A DNA stretch of 64,000 bases from assembly GCA_016722285.1 (NCBI GenBank), contig JADKGI010000010.1:124001-188000 (forward strand), read 5' to 3'. The notes below the pieces were generated by a model that was not told the origin of the DNA, ran no database searches, and was given only the letters and a program-made list of their open reading frames with translations. This stretch comes from Saprospiraceae bacterium. GTDB lineage: Bacteria > Bacteroidota > Bacteroidia > Chitinophagales > Saprospiraceae. Numbering within the stretch: the first letter of the stretch is position 1; each line of letters opens with the position of its first letter. The position numbers were made by a program, and so were the translations under genes. Below, piece by piece: positions 46,824-56,715 of the stretch.

Positions 46824-47010
46824 AGATTTAACCTATGACTCGGCTTACTCAGAATTGAATGAAATTCTCGCCGCATTGCAATCAGAGGAAACGGGACTTG
46901 ATCAACTCAGTGAAAAGTTAAAAAGAGCTGCTGAACTCACTGAATTTTGTAAAACAAAACTCCGGTCTATTGAAATGGATATTGAGAAAATAAGTCCATC
47001 TGAGCAATAG
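46816..47010 (+). CDS. xseB: Exodeoxyribonuclease VII small subunit
   Basis: A 64-residue, largely helical protein with the family pattern YDSAYSELNEILAALQSEETGLDQLSEKLKRA and CKTKLRSIEMDIEKI. It binds the XseA stalk in several copies. The start lies within the end of xseA in another frame (eight-base overlap), which suggests translational coupling. Confidence 0.92.
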   Translation: MNKDLTYDSAYSELNEILAALQSEETGLDQLSEKLKRAAELTEFCKTKLRSIEMDIEKISPSEQ

Positions 47011-47032
47011 TCCAAAATTTATAGAATAAAAT

Positions 47033-47656
47033 ATGTACGTACCTACCATAAATAAAATGGATGATAAAGCTGAAGTAATTGATTTTATAAATCGATTCAG
47101 TTTTGCCACCATCGTGTCAGCTGCTGATAATTTACCTATAGCTACACATCTTCCATTTTTATTGTCTGAACAGGAAGGCAAAGTGATATTGTCATCGCAC
47201 TTTGCAAAAGCCAATGATCAATGGAAGACAATAGAACAAAATCCCGTATTGGTTATTTTTTCAGAGCCGCATGCCTATATTTCACCTTCCAATTATGAAA
47301 AAAAACTTAACGTACCAACGTGGAATTACATAGCTGTGCACGCTTATGGAAAAGCCCGATTACTGAACGATCCTGAACAAGTCATGTCTTTGCTGGAGTC
47401 AACTATTAATACATATGAAAAAGCTTACAATCATCAATGGGATGAATTGCCAATGGACTATAAAGCAAGTATGGTAAAAGGAATTGTCGCATTCAAAATT
47501 GAGGTGACTCACTGGCATTCGAAGGCTAAGCTAAGCCAAAATAAGACCCAAACAGAACAGAAAAACATTGTGCAAACACTCTCAGAAAGCCCGGACAGTC
47601 AGGCAAAGATCATTGCTGAGTATATGAAATCAAAACCTTATTCCAAGAATATCTGA
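47033..47656 (+). CDS. PaiB-like FMN-binding protein
   Basis: A 207-residue protein of the PaiB (FMN-binding negative transcriptional regulator) family, a split-barrel flavin fold. Visible are SFATIVSAADNLPIATHLPF, LSSHFAKANDQWKTIE, VLVIFSEPHAYISPSNYEK, VPTWNYIAVHAYGKARLL and IVAFKIEVTHWHSKAKLSQNK. In Bacillus PaiB affects sporulation and protease genes; in Bacteroidota its role is not established, and it may be a flavin-dependent reductase or pyridoxamine-oxidase-like enzyme. It lies 22 bases after xseB and is followed by a clear terminator. Confidence 0.88.
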   Translation: MYVPTINKMDDKAEVIDFINRFSFATIVSAADNLPIATHLPFLLSEQEGKVILSSHFAKANDQWKTIEQNPVLVIFSEPHAYISPSNYEKKLNVPTWNYIAVHAYGKARLLNDPEQVMSLLESTINTYEKAYNHQWDELPMDYKASMVKGIVAFKIEVTHWHSKAKLSQNKTQTEQKNIVQTLSESPDSQAKIIAEYMKSKPYSKNI

Positions 47657-47731
47657 ATGAAAACCAACATTTAAACTGACTTTGGCATCATATTTGAATT
47701 AAATGTTATATCTCATTCCTAAAACATGTCA

Positions 47732-47770
47732 ACCTCTGCAATTATTTAAAATTGCAGAGGTTTTCTTTTT
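47732..47770 (+). terminator. Intrinsic terminator after the PaiB-like gene
   Basis: ACCTCTGCAATT and AATTGCAGAGGT pair perfectly over 12 bases with a short AT loop, then TTTTCTTTTTT. It lies about 75 bases past the stop at 47656 and would end the xseA-xseB-paiB transcript. Confidence 0.82.
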
Positions 47771-47849
47771 TCATACATTACCTGTTAACCCCGCAATAAC
47801 AAACATTAAACGCTTAAAGAACGTGATTTGTCGTAATTGCCGCACCTCA

Positions 47850-47881
47850 TTGGATTAATGAATTGAAAAATGATATTTTTG
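47850..47881 (+). promoter_or_regulatory. Candidate promoter of the ABC-2 permease gene
   Basis: TTGG at 47850-47853, 20 bases, then TATTTTTG at 47874-47881. The -7 element is a full match and the -33 element a partial match to the Bacteroidota consensus. The ATG at 47900 follows 18 bases later, directly after a terminator region. Confidence 0.45.
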
Positions 47882-47899
47882 TGATATAATTGCACTCAT

Positions 47900-48708
47900 A
47901 TGAAAGACCTTCTCCTACTTGAATGGAAAAAATTTAATGGCAATGCAGTATTCAGATCTTTAGGTCTGATATATATTCTGATAGCTCCATTTGTCATCCT
48001 GGCCGGAAAAGATGCCTTTAAAGATTTGCCACCGCCTATGCCCAGCTCAAGAGTATTTTATGAATTTCCAACTGTTTGGGACTATCAGGGTTACGTCGGA
48101 AACCGGCTGGTACCTTTTGTCTTGGGTTTTTAGCAATTCACATTGTGACATCCGAAGTAAGCAACCGGACGATGAGGCAAAATATTATTATAGGCATGAC
48201 CCGAAAAGAATTTTTTTATTCTAAACTCTACACCATCCTTTCGTTGGCTGTAGTTGCCACCATTATTTATGCCATTTCAAGTGTGGTAATAGGGATGATC
48301 AACACAGATGGCTTTGATCTGGAATTGATTATGGATAATAATATGGCTGTCATCAGATACTTTTTGCTTTGCATTGGATATATGAGTTTTGCGTTGATGC
48401 TGGCTTTTCTTATCAGACGCGGCACCTTGACTATCCTTTTTTATTTCTTATATGTCATGATGCTCGAGCCAATATTTATGTTGATCCATGTGTATTATTT
48501 CAAAAACTCAAGCCGCAATTACTGGCCGATGAACAGCATAGAAGATCTGATGCCTTTTCCATTGTTTAAAGTTCCTGACTATTTTGTAAATAAGGAGTGG
48601 AATTTTAACATCCTTCTACCCTACTCCCATGCTATGTTTATGGCTACACTTTACTCATGTCTTTTTATATTTCTGGCGTACAGAAGTTTTATGAAAAGAG
48701 ACATATAG
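47900..48708 (+). CDS. ABC-2 type transporter permease (one frameshift)
   Basis: The frames 47900-48133 and 48076-48708 make one integral membrane protein of about 269 residues with about six hydrophobic segments (GLIYILIAPFVILAG, LYTILSLAVVATIIYAISSVVIG, YFLLCIGYMSFALMLAFLI, LTILFYFLYVMMLEPIFMLIHV and a C-terminal one). The cytosolic motif SNRTMRQNIIIGMTRKEFFYSKL is typical of ABC-2 permeases. Adding one T to the five-base run at 48127-48131 restores FVLGFLAIHIVTSEVSN. Such permeases need an ATPase partner, but none of the matching type is next to it. Substrate unknown. Confidence 0.8.
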
Positions 48709-49058
48709 ATTTTTCAAGGTTTTAGAATTTTAACTGATCAAGTATTGTAAGAAGGTAATTGAATGGGTAAGATACATTTCCAGCTCATGCTAATAGAACA
48801 TTTCGTCATTCAATTCTCAACCATTGTAATATTATGTCATTTCTTCTGAAACTTGATTTTGGATTTATAAAACCCTTATTAATTCCATTGAAATTCATTG
48901 AATCATACATCTTTACAGCTAATACAGGTAATCCATGTCTCAATATTTTCATTATTATTCAGTTCCAAAAGAAATATGATAACAATTGTTAACCTATGTC
49001 AAATCATACTTTTATCTTTCGCTTTTGATTTAATTATATAATATTCTTAAAAGCCGGA
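48709..49058. other. Intergenic region, nothing clear
   Basis: About 350 AT-rich bases between the permease and the metalloprotease, both plus strand. No coding frame, hairpin with T run or repeat that I trust. TATCTTTC at 49013-49020 is a near match to the -7 consensus and could serve the metalloprotease gene. Confidence 0.45.
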
Positions 49059-51415
49059 ATGATGCGGAACCTCTTATTAACTATCATTTTTATTACCACA
49101 CATTTTATATTAATATCTCAAAATTACGAGGGATATTTCAATTTTGAATTCGAAGAAACTACTGGAAAACTTCTCTTCAAAGTGGATAAATTAGATCAGG
49201 ATCTTCTGATGGTTAATGCCTTTGGTACGGGTTTGGGCTCGAATGATCTGGGCATGGACCGGGGCAAATTAGCTGATATCAAAGTGGTCAAGTTTGAAAA
49301 ACATGGAGATAAAATCCTACTGGTTCAGTCCAATTTAAATTTTCGTGCAGTATCTGACAATCCACTTGAAGTCAGCGCTGTTGAAGAAGCATTTGCCAAG
49401 TCCGTTATTTTTGGCTTTAAGATAGAAAAACCGAAAAAAGTGTCTATACCATTGATATGGCTCCCATGCTGTACGAGGACCTGAATCAGATAGTAACCAG
49501 CCTTAAAGAAGCAAAACAAGGAACTTATAAGCTCGAAAAATCCAGATGTGCCTTATTTTTTGACAATATTCACGCCTTTCCTAAAAACGTAGAACTAGAA
49601 TCTATATTAACATTCGTAGGTGAGGCCACCGGCAAATTCATCAAAAGCGTCACACCATCACCTGAGTCGGTTTCATACAGACAGCATGTATCATTTATTG
49701 AACTCCCCGACGATAACTATAAGCCCAGGGTTTTTCATCCCGAGAGTGGTTATTTTTATACAAGTTATTATGATTATGCCACTCCGATTGACCAGCCAAT
49801 AGAAAAGAAGTTTATCACCAGGCACCGGTTGGAAAAGAAAAATCCGGAAATGGCAGTAAGCGAAGTAAAAAAGCCAATCATATACTACATTGACCCGGGA
49901 TGTCCTGAACCTATCAAAACAGCCTTGGTTGAAGGTGGCAAATGGTGGTCACAGGCATTTGAGGCAGCTGGATTTAAAAATGCTTTTGATGTTCGGGAGC
50001 TACCAGCAGGTGCCCATCCGCTGGATGTCAGATACAACATGATACAATGGGTTCATCGCAGTACCCGTGGATGGTCGTATGGATCGAGTATTACTGACCC
50101 GCGTACAGGAGAGATTATCAAAGGGCATGTCTCATTAGGTTCTCTGAGGGTCAGGCAGGATTTTATGATCGCTCAGGGCATTGCATCACCTTACAAAGAT
50201 GACGATGAAAATAGTGTCATCATGACAAAGATGGCTATTGACAGACTTCATCAGTTATCAGCCCATGAGATAGGTCACACCATTGGATTGGCACATAATT
50301 TTGCAGCCAGTACAAATGACAGATCTTCAGTGATGGATTATCCGCATCCATATATTACTTTGGATGCAAGTGGAAAACCGGATTTTAGTCACGCTTATGA
50401 TGATAAAATAGGAGCGTGGGACAAAAGAACCATTATGTATGGATATTCGGTGTTTAAAGATGCCGCAGATGAAAAAGTGGGTCTTGAAAAAATAATTTTG
50501 GACAACCATTCCCTGGGGCTTCGTTTTCTAACTGATCAGGATGCAAGAAGTGCTGGCAGTGCATCTCCTGTCAACCACCTTTGGGACAGTGGGGCTGACC
50601 CGTTGTCAGAATTGGACAGGATTTTGAAAGTTCGAGAATATGCTATGTCACAATTTGGACTAAATACCATACCTAAAGGCACGCCGGTGTCTGAGCTGGA
50701 GAAAATTTTTGTGCCGGTATATTTTATGCACCGATATCAGGCCGAAGCGGTGAGCAAACTTATAGGTGGTCTGGAGTATAATTATGCTGTGAAAGGTTTT
50801 GGAGAAATTACACCCCTTAGACCCGTAGAAAAGTCAATTCAGGACAAAGCACTGACATCTATGCTTAACCTACTTACTGAAAAGAATCTGGCTATTCCCG
50901 AAAATATAAAAGGATGGTTATATCCACCAGCTTTTGGTTATGGAAGATCCGGTGAAAGTTTTTCAACGGGAGCTTCTCCTGCTTTTGATCCATTAAAGGT
51001 GTATGAAATGGCATCCGGGCAACTAGTAGAACTTCTTCTTCAACCAGAAAGAATGGCCAGGTTATCAAATGAAGGAAGGCTCTCTGCATATCTAAAAAAC
51101 ATTTCAGAATCATTACTAAATAACGCTGAAAATGATCTCATCCGTCAAAGCGCCAATACTGCATTTGTCAGCAGACTGCTTACTATGACTATAAATGAGT
51201 CAACCAGCCATTTCATAAAAGCAGAAATATTTAAGTCCCTGAATGAATACAAAAGCCGGGTAAAAAAGATGGTTAAAAGGAACAAGGAGTCAGCATTTCT
51301 GCAATATGTTGTAAAATTGTTAGATATGGATTCCGATGAGATCAGTCAGATAAAATTTCCTTCAATTCCGACTTTACCACCCGGAGCTCCAATAGGAAGC
51401 TGTAGTCTGGACTAA
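49059..51415 (+). CDS. Exported zinc metalloprotease, DUF5117/DUF4953 type (one frameshift)
   Basis: The frames 49059-49484 and 49457-51415 join into about 785 residues. A signal peptide (LLLTIIFITTHFILIS) is followed by a DUF5117-like N-terminal region (GKLLFKVDKLDQDLLMVNAFGTGLGSNDLG) and a metzincin-like domain with HEIGHTIGLAHNF, which carries the zinc ligands His-x3-His-x5-His and the catalytic Glu. Adding one A to the six-base run at 49434-49439 restores EKPKKSVYTIDMAPMLYEDL. The family is common in Bacteroidota and is often found near SusCD or TonB genes; the target is unknown. The stop lies 11 bases from the convergent MazG-like gene. Confidence 0.87.
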
Positions 51416-51425
51416 TGTGAGTTAC

Positions 51426-51926
51426 TTATTGTTTAGAGCCAAAGATAATACTCTGAAGGTCAGCCTCTGAATAATATACTGATTTAAGTACTTTCTTATC
51501 AGCTGCCCTGTACACCAGGTATTCCCCTTCACTTTCTTCAATAAATGAAGGTGTATTTTTTTCTTTTTCATAAAACTCTTGAGTTTCAAGGGCTTGTTCA
51601 TAGGTTTTACAGGGCTTTGACATATTGGATCGCTGTACTTCGTCAAAGAGCGTTTTAAATTTACCGGCCAAGCCAAACTCAAGAACGGCCCCCGATAATA
51701 CGTACTGTAAGTCACTCAGTGCATCGGCTACAGCTACAATATCATTTTCCATTATAGCTGTCTTCAGTTCATCGAGCTCTTCCTGCAAAAGTGCTATCCT
51801 TAGATTACATCTTTTGTCATCAGGAATAGCAGGTACATTTAATACAGGTAATTTAAATATATCATGGAATGCTGCCACACTGGTCAAAGCTGAAGGTTCG
51901 TCAAATAAATGGTATTTTTTAGCCAT
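51426..51926 (-). CDS. MazG-like / PRA-PH family nucleotide pyrophosphohydrolase
   Basis: A soluble 166-residue protein with an all-alpha NTP pyrophosphohydrolase core. The metal-binding residues lie in LLQEELDELKTAI and VADALSDLQYVLSGAV, as in phosphoribosyl-ATP pyrophosphohydrolase-like proteins (E-x3-E type then D-x3-D). Residues 1-40 (FDEPSALTSVAAFHDIFKLPVL) match the usual N-terminus of this subgroup. The substrate is unknown; a house-cleaning role on non-canonical nucleotides is a common view. It follows doxX-like and outer-membrane genes on the minus strand. Confidence 0.82.
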   Translation of the reverse strand: MAKKYHLFDEPSALTSVAAFHDIFKLPVLNVPAIPDDKRCNLRIALLQEELDELKTAIMENDIVAVADALSDLQYVLSGAVLEFGLAGKFKTLFDEVQRSNMSKPCKTYEQALETQEFYEKEKNTPSFIEESEGEYLVYRAADKKVLKSVYYSEADLQSIIFGSKQ

Positions 51927-51963
51927 TATGAATAGTTGGAATAATAAGTAAAAGGAATAAAAT

Positions 51964-52380
51964 TTATTTTGGGAGCCTCATGATGTAAATCAATCGCTTA
52001 ATGCTATACTTACCCGCACCATTAGCGATGAGTAACAAAAGTCCGCCGCAAATAGCAAGATTTCTCATAAAATATATGGCATGTAGCCTTTTAAGATCAG
52101 CCGGATCATCCCAAAATGAATACACAATCAAGGTCATGGGCAACCAGTACAAGAGTAACAAAGTGGCTCCAAAATTGGCAAAATAACCTATCAAAACCAA
52201 TATACCCCCTAACAATAAAATAAATATGATACAATACAATATAAAGTCCTGCTGCCAGACTATACCATATGTTGTCATCGTAGCTTGAGTTTTACTGAAA
52301 AAGACAAGGGAATCCAGTGCCTCATAAATAAATACAAAAGCAATCCAGATTCGTGCCAATAACTCCGCTATATCTTTCAT
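51964..52380 (-). CDS. DoxX-family four-helix membrane protein
   Basis: A 138-residue membrane protein with four hydrophobic segments: IWIAFVFIYEALDSLVFF, FILYCIIFILLLGGILVLIG, ATLLLLYWLPMTLIVYSF and MRNLAICGGLLLLIANGAG. The order, size and the conserved RNLAI in the last helix match DoxX/DoxD-like proteins. Their function is diverse and mostly unknown. A full -7 box match lies only four bases upstream of the start, which may mean a leaderless mRNA. Confidence 0.82.
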   Translation of the reverse strand: MKDIAELLARIWIAFVFIYEALDSLVFFSKTQATMTTYGIVWQQDFILYCIIFILLLGGILVLIGYFANFGATLLLLYWLPMTLIVYSFWDDPADLKRLHAIYFMRNLAICGGLLLLIANGAGKYSIKRLIYIMRLPK

Positions 52381-52384
52381 TTTG

Positions 52385-52392
52385 CAAATATA
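52385..52392 (-). promoter_or_regulatory. Candidate -7 element directly before the DoxX-family start
   Basis: On the minus strand it reads TATATTTG, a full TAnnTTTG match, with four bases between it and the ATG at 52380. The expected start site would fall at or near the start codon. No strong -33 element is visible. Confidence 0.35.
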
Positions 52393-52489
52393 CTATCTTG
52401 TACAAAATGAGAGTAACAATTTATGTATATTATAGATTAACTTAAAGAAGTGGGTTCACATGCACATTACAAAATTAGTACATGCATCG

Positions 52490-53200
52490 TTATTCAGTAC
52501 AATTCAGATCAAGTCGCAGCGTAGCTCCTGCATATGGGCTGGCAAGATTAATTTTTTCTTTAAATGCCAATGAACCTGCTAATCTCCATTCAGTTGGAAA
52601 ATTGGATATATATCCGCCATTAAAAAGGATGCTTACACTCTTATCTTCAACCTTAAATCTCACCCCAATATCTATACCTACATCGCCTGTTACTACAAAG
52701 TTATCAAGTTTATGGCTTTCAACTTTGGAGCTTAATACTGATGTTATGGTATTAGATTTTACACCTCTGGCTATTTCCATCTTAAAATATCCTCCACCCA
52801 ATTCGAGATAAGGGGTAAAAATAAAATTAGAGTTTTTAAATACCGGAAATCTGAAATCTTCTTTTATCCCAAAGCCTGTCACTGAAGCATAATTAGTATT
52901 GATAAGCGTTCCTAACTGATGATAATAAAAGACTTTTGGCAAATTGTAAAATCTAACCTGATACTCAAAGGCTTCTTTATCCAAAATAAAACCATTGTCC
53001 AATAAGATAGTCTGGCTATTTTTAAGAGTGTTAAAATAATATTTACCTCCTAATGAGATAATATTTTTAAAGCATTTATCGCTGCTTTTTATTATTGTAT
53101 CAGTTGGGGATATCATGGCCTTCTCGGTGGATGAAGCCTGCCCGGTTAACATATTAAAATTGAAAATAACAAAACTTGCAAAAATTATTAGATTTTTCAT
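52490..53200 (-). CDS. Predicted outer-membrane beta-barrel protein
   Basis: A protein of about 236 residues from the ATG at 53200; the frame opens 15 codons earlier, but MKNLIIFASFVIFNFNMLTGQ gives the clean signal peptide. The mature part has alternating hydrophobic strands and ends in a barrel-like segment (AGATLRLDLNCTE). Repeated patterns such as IISLGGKYYFNTL, FIFTPYLELGGGYFKME and DVGIDIGVRFKVEDKSVSILFNGG suggest a small porin-like or OmpW/outer-membrane barrel. No closer family is recognised. It lies between the DoxX and DUF6909-type genes on the minus strand. Confidence 0.7.
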   Translation of the reverse strand: MKNLIIFASFVIFNFNMLTGQASSTEKAMISPTDTIIKSSDKCFKNIISLGGKYYFNTLKNSQTILLDNGFILDKEAFEYQVRFYNLPKVFYYHQLGTLINTNYASVTGFGIKEDFRFPVFKNSNFIFTPYLELGGGYFKMEIARGVKSNTITSVLSSKVESHKLDNFVVTGDVGIDIGVRFKVEDKSVSILFNGGYISNFPTEWRLAGSLAFKEKINLASPYAGATLRLDLNCTE

Positions 53201-53351
53201 GAATCTGGTTTTAGATTTAATTTTAGAGAAAAGAAAAGATGTCATGTTTTTATTTGATTATTGTATTGGGTTTTTATGAAAGTTCGATAAGATCAATATT
53301 TTTTATAATACACTGATTTAGAATAAATAGTACTTCATCTCAGGATGAAGT

Positions 53352-55047
53352 TTAGCTTTTCAGACAGCCTTTAAGTATTTCGAGTGTGATGACATAAGTG
53401 GGTTTCACGCCATCAAGCCCAAGACTTCCTGAAGCCAATGTACTCCCGGTTTCCAACGGATTATCTGATGCATAATACGCATATCTAAATTTGACATCAG
53501 GTTGAATATTATTCCTTATCTTAGCCGCGGCCTGGATTGCTTTCTGATAATGGGCTCCTTCCATTTCAAGACCTACCGCTTTCCATGATGATTTTAGGAA
53601 ATATTGCAGAATATCCTTATTCTGTAATGAAGTACCTAATACAGTAATCATGGTGCCCTCATATACTCCTATTCCTGAATCTTTAAAATCTTCGGCCTTA
53701 AGTTCATTTTCAAAAGGATAATTATCAGCAGTTCCTTCAAAAACATGTGCGGTCGGAATCATGATATCTCCTTTATCTCCTTGCAGTATCCCGGCCTTTC
53801 CCATGATATTCACAGATTTAACATTCAGGTGGTGTCTCTCAGTACCCAACATATATGGTTTGAGTAATTCATCCATGGTTTCATATGCTTGTTCTCCAAA
53901 TGCATAATCCATCACAATAATGACCGGAGCATCTGCCAGATCAAATCCTTTGAACTGCAGTTCCTCAGGCATGTTTTTTTTGATCAAGTCTGAATGTATC
54001 AAAAATCTGAGTACCGATATTGGTTCCACTGGTATCTGAAAGTTGAATCATTCCGTTTTGCAATGCAAATTTAGTAACAATATCTCTAAGATCAGCATTA
54101 TCATTTATGCTTAATATTTCTGCAAATTGTTCAAGACTTTCAAATTTTACCTTTTTTAATAGAGCTGATTTAGCATAAAAACAATTCATTACGCTATGTA
54201 GATTAGCACTTATTATATGAATGGGTCTCTTGAATATATTATGGTCCCACATTGTTTTTTTAATGGTATTTGCCCATTTTTCTCCATAAATATGGTGACC
54301 AAGATTTTCTCTTAATGCAGGAGAAAAGGTTATTTCTCTGTCTATCTGAGTCAAAAATTCATCCATGCTAAGTTTGCCCAACCAATAGGTGATCTCAAAA
54401 AGGCTGTTTACTTCAGGTGAATTTTCAAAACGATCATAAGCGATGGCAACCTCATCGTAGGTTCTCGCCAGAATAGTATTTAAATATGTAAATCCTACTT
54501 CAATATTCATTTCTTCTCCATTCTGGATATCCTGGACCATTTTTTCCAGCATTAACCATGACTTGTTTTTTCTCCCCTTGGTATCCAGGCTGTTCTTTCT
54601 GATTTTTTCAGCTTCGATGTACATAAATGTAAGATGAGTAATAATGTCATAGATATCGCTTCCGCCTCTAGTCATTTCAATAAACATTTGTTCTTCATCT
54701 ACTCTGTAACAGTCACGCTTTCTCCTTGGTGGAACCCTTTTTTCGAAATGGGAATTATCATAACCTTCTCTTGAAATTAGTTTTATATATCGACATTGTT
54801 CTATGCCCTTAGGCAATCGTTGAAAGATATACAACAGACCATCCAGCTCCACTTTTTCCTCATCAGCAATTAAGCCATATATTTCAGGTTTTAGTGAAAG
54901 CATGGCTTCTATCATCGACTCACCGGAAACACCTAATGGCTTATACCCCCCTCTTAAAAAAAGGTGACGCATAGATACATATAATCTTTGAATGGCTGCT
55001 CTGGATATTTGGGCGTGCGTGCGGGGAGTTTGATGTATTTCGGTCAT
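53352..55047 (-). CDS. DUF6909-type protein with nucleoside-phosphorylase-like C-terminal domain (one frameshift)
   Basis: The frames 53965-55047 and 53352-54029 form one protein of about 564 residues if one A is removed from the eight-base run at 53974-53981 (T on the plus strand), giving RLDQKNMPEELQFKGFDL. Residues 1-340 are mostly helical (RAAIQRLYVSMRHLFLRGGYKPLG, RGGSDIYDIITHLTFMYIEAEKI) and match a Bacteroidota family of unknown function. The C-terminal part has APVIIVMDYAFG, VNIMGKAGILQGDKGDIMIP and VGLEMEGAHYQKAI followed by YYASDNP, which resemble the phosphorylase/nucleosidase fold (the MEGA motif and a later Asp). Cytosolic. Substrate unknown; the domain reading is inference. Confidence 0.7.
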
Positions 55048-55159
55048 CTAGTGCTTACTTTGTTTGCAGGGTGCAAAGATTACACCAAAAAAATAAATAA
55101 ACCATCATTTAATATTAAACCTTTACTTTTTTTGCAAAATTCGAAAATAGTTGACTAAG

Positions 55160-55315
55160 AGTATGTTTAAAATTCCATCATTTGTCTACAAGCACCTATT
55201 TCAATTTATACGGCGTTATATTTTTCGTCGTAACTTCCGGCTACGACTGCAAAATATGCCTTGTCTAAAATTAAATTTGCTCGCTTTCGCTCAAACATGA
55301 AAATTTAAACATACT
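55160..55315. repeat. MITE-like element with 12-bp terminal inverted repeats
   Basis: AGTATGTTTAAA (55160-55171) and TTTAAACATACT (55304-55315) are perfect inverted termini of a 156-bp unit. Inside, 55212-55260 folds into a long imperfect hairpin with a GTCGTA/TACGAC stem near its tip and ATATTTT/AAAATAT and GGC/GCC arms below. No coding capacity. It lies in the 380-base gap between the divergent DUF6909-type and CoA-transferase genes; the rest of that gap holds nothing clear. The form is that of a non-autonomous transposon; no flanking target-site duplication was confirmed. Confidence 0.6.
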
Positions 55316-55428
55316 TTAAATTGAAGATCAATATTGGATGACAAGTATTACTTTTAGCACTGATATTTATCATGTTCATATGTAATGTAATAAATGTTTC
55401 TTTGCAGTATAATTAAAATATTACTTAT

Positions 55429-56715
55429 ATGCGTTTGCCAGTTACCTACACCTCTGCAGCTGAAGCGCTGCAAATTATTAAAAGTGGAGATCGGATTTTT
55501 GTACACGGAAGTGCCCAGACACCGACAAATATTCTGAGAGAACTTTCTTTGCAGGCTGACAGGCTGAAAGATGTTGAATTAGTCTTCATCAGTGTCCTTG
55601 GTCAGATCTTTGTTGATCAGCCGGGACTTGAAGATTCATTCAAAATTAACTCACTTTTTGTATCTGAACCGATCAGGAAAGATGTCAATGAAGGAAGAGC
55701 AGATTATGTTCCAGTATTTTTAAGTGAAATACCTGAGCTCTTCAAAAGAAATATTTTGCCTATTGATGTTGCCATTATTCAGGTATCACCTCCTGACAAG
55801 CATGGATATTGCTCCATGGGAGTTTCTGTGGATGTGGCCAGATCAGCTGTCAATACCGCCAAAAAAGTCATCGCACAAATTAATCCTAATGTACCCAGAA
55901 CCCACGGTGATGGCTTGATCCATACTAAGAGGTTCAATGCAATGACTTATTTTGAAGAGCCTCTACATGAAGCTTCGTACGGAGGAAGGGTTGGTCCGGA
56001 TGAATTAAAAATAGGTGAACATATAGCCAATCTTATAGAAGACAGAAGCACTATACAAATGGGTATCGGAGCTATTCCCGATGCCGTTTTGAGATGTCTG
56101 GGCAACCATAAAGACCTGGGTGTCCATACAGAAATGCTCTCGGATGGCATCATTGAGCTCTTCGACAAAGATGTAGTAACCAACAAATATAAAGCGATCC
56201 ATCCAAATAAGATTGTAACCGGATTCGCATTAGGAAGCCGAAGACTTTATGACTATATTGATGACAATCCTGCATTTACATTTCTTGATATTGATTATGT
56301 CAACGATCCTCATGTAATAAGAAGGAACCCAAAGGTGGTTGCTATCAATGCTTCGATAGAGGTAGATTTGACTGGTCAGGTTTGTTCTGACTCTATCGGT
56401 ACCTTCCAGTTTAGTGGTGTTGGCGGGCAAATGGATTTCCTTCGGGGTGCATCCCTAAGTCAGGGTGGAAAACCTATTATTGCATTGCCTTCAAGAACAA
56501 AAAAGGGTTTGCCCAGGATAGTGCCTTTCCTTAAGCAGGGAGCCGGGGTAGTAGCGACACGAGCCCATGCCCACTATATAGTTACTGAGCATGGAGTTGC
56601 CTATCTGTATGGAAAAAACTTAAGACAGCGAGCTGCCGCTCTTATAAATATTGCACATCCGGATGACAGAGAAGCTTTGGAAAAAGCCTGTTTCGAAAGA
56701 TTTAAGATATTTTAA
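55429..56715 (+). CDS. Acetyl-CoA hydrolase/transferase family protein (4-hydroxybutyrate CoA-transferase-like)
   Basis: A cytosolic family I CoA-transferase of 428 residues. Visible are GDRIFVHGSAQTP, QVSPPDKHGYCSMGVSVD, MGIGAIPDAVLRCL, the catalytic Glu region GVHTEMLSDGIIELF, QVCSDSIG and GVGGQMDFLRGASLSQGGKP, and the C-terminal VTEHGVAYLYGKNLRQRA. The usual length is 420-440. The family moves CoA between acetate and 4-hydroxybutyrate, butyrate or succinate; the true pair of substrates cannot be read. It stands alone, downstream of a MITE-like element. Confidence 0.9.
   Translation: MRLPVTYTSAAEALQIIKSGDRIFVHGSAQTPTNILRELSLQADRLKDVELVFISVLGQIFVDQPGLEDSFKINSLFVSEPIRKDVNEGRADYVPVFLSEIPELFKRNILPIDVAIIQVSPPDKHGYCSMGVSVDVARSAVNTAKKVIAQINPNVPRTHGDGLIHTKRFNAMTYFEEPLHEASYGGRVGPDELKIGEHIANLIEDRSTIQMGIGAIPDAVLRCLGNHKDLGVHTEMLSDGIIELFDKDVVTNKYKAIHPNKIVTGFALGSRRLYDYIDDNPAFTFLDIDYVNDPHVIRRNPKVVAINASIEVDLTGQVCSDSIGTFQFSGVGGQMDFLRGASLSQGGKPIIALPSRTKKGLPRIVPFLKQGAGVVATRAHAHYIVTEHGVAYLYGKNLRQRAAALINIAHPDDREALEKACFERFKIF

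Noticed and set aside
53352..54029. Separate 225-residue nucleoside phosphorylase gene
   Set aside because: The frame overlaps the end of the upstream frame, has no own start context, and joins it by removing one A from a run of eight, so one fused gene is more likely.
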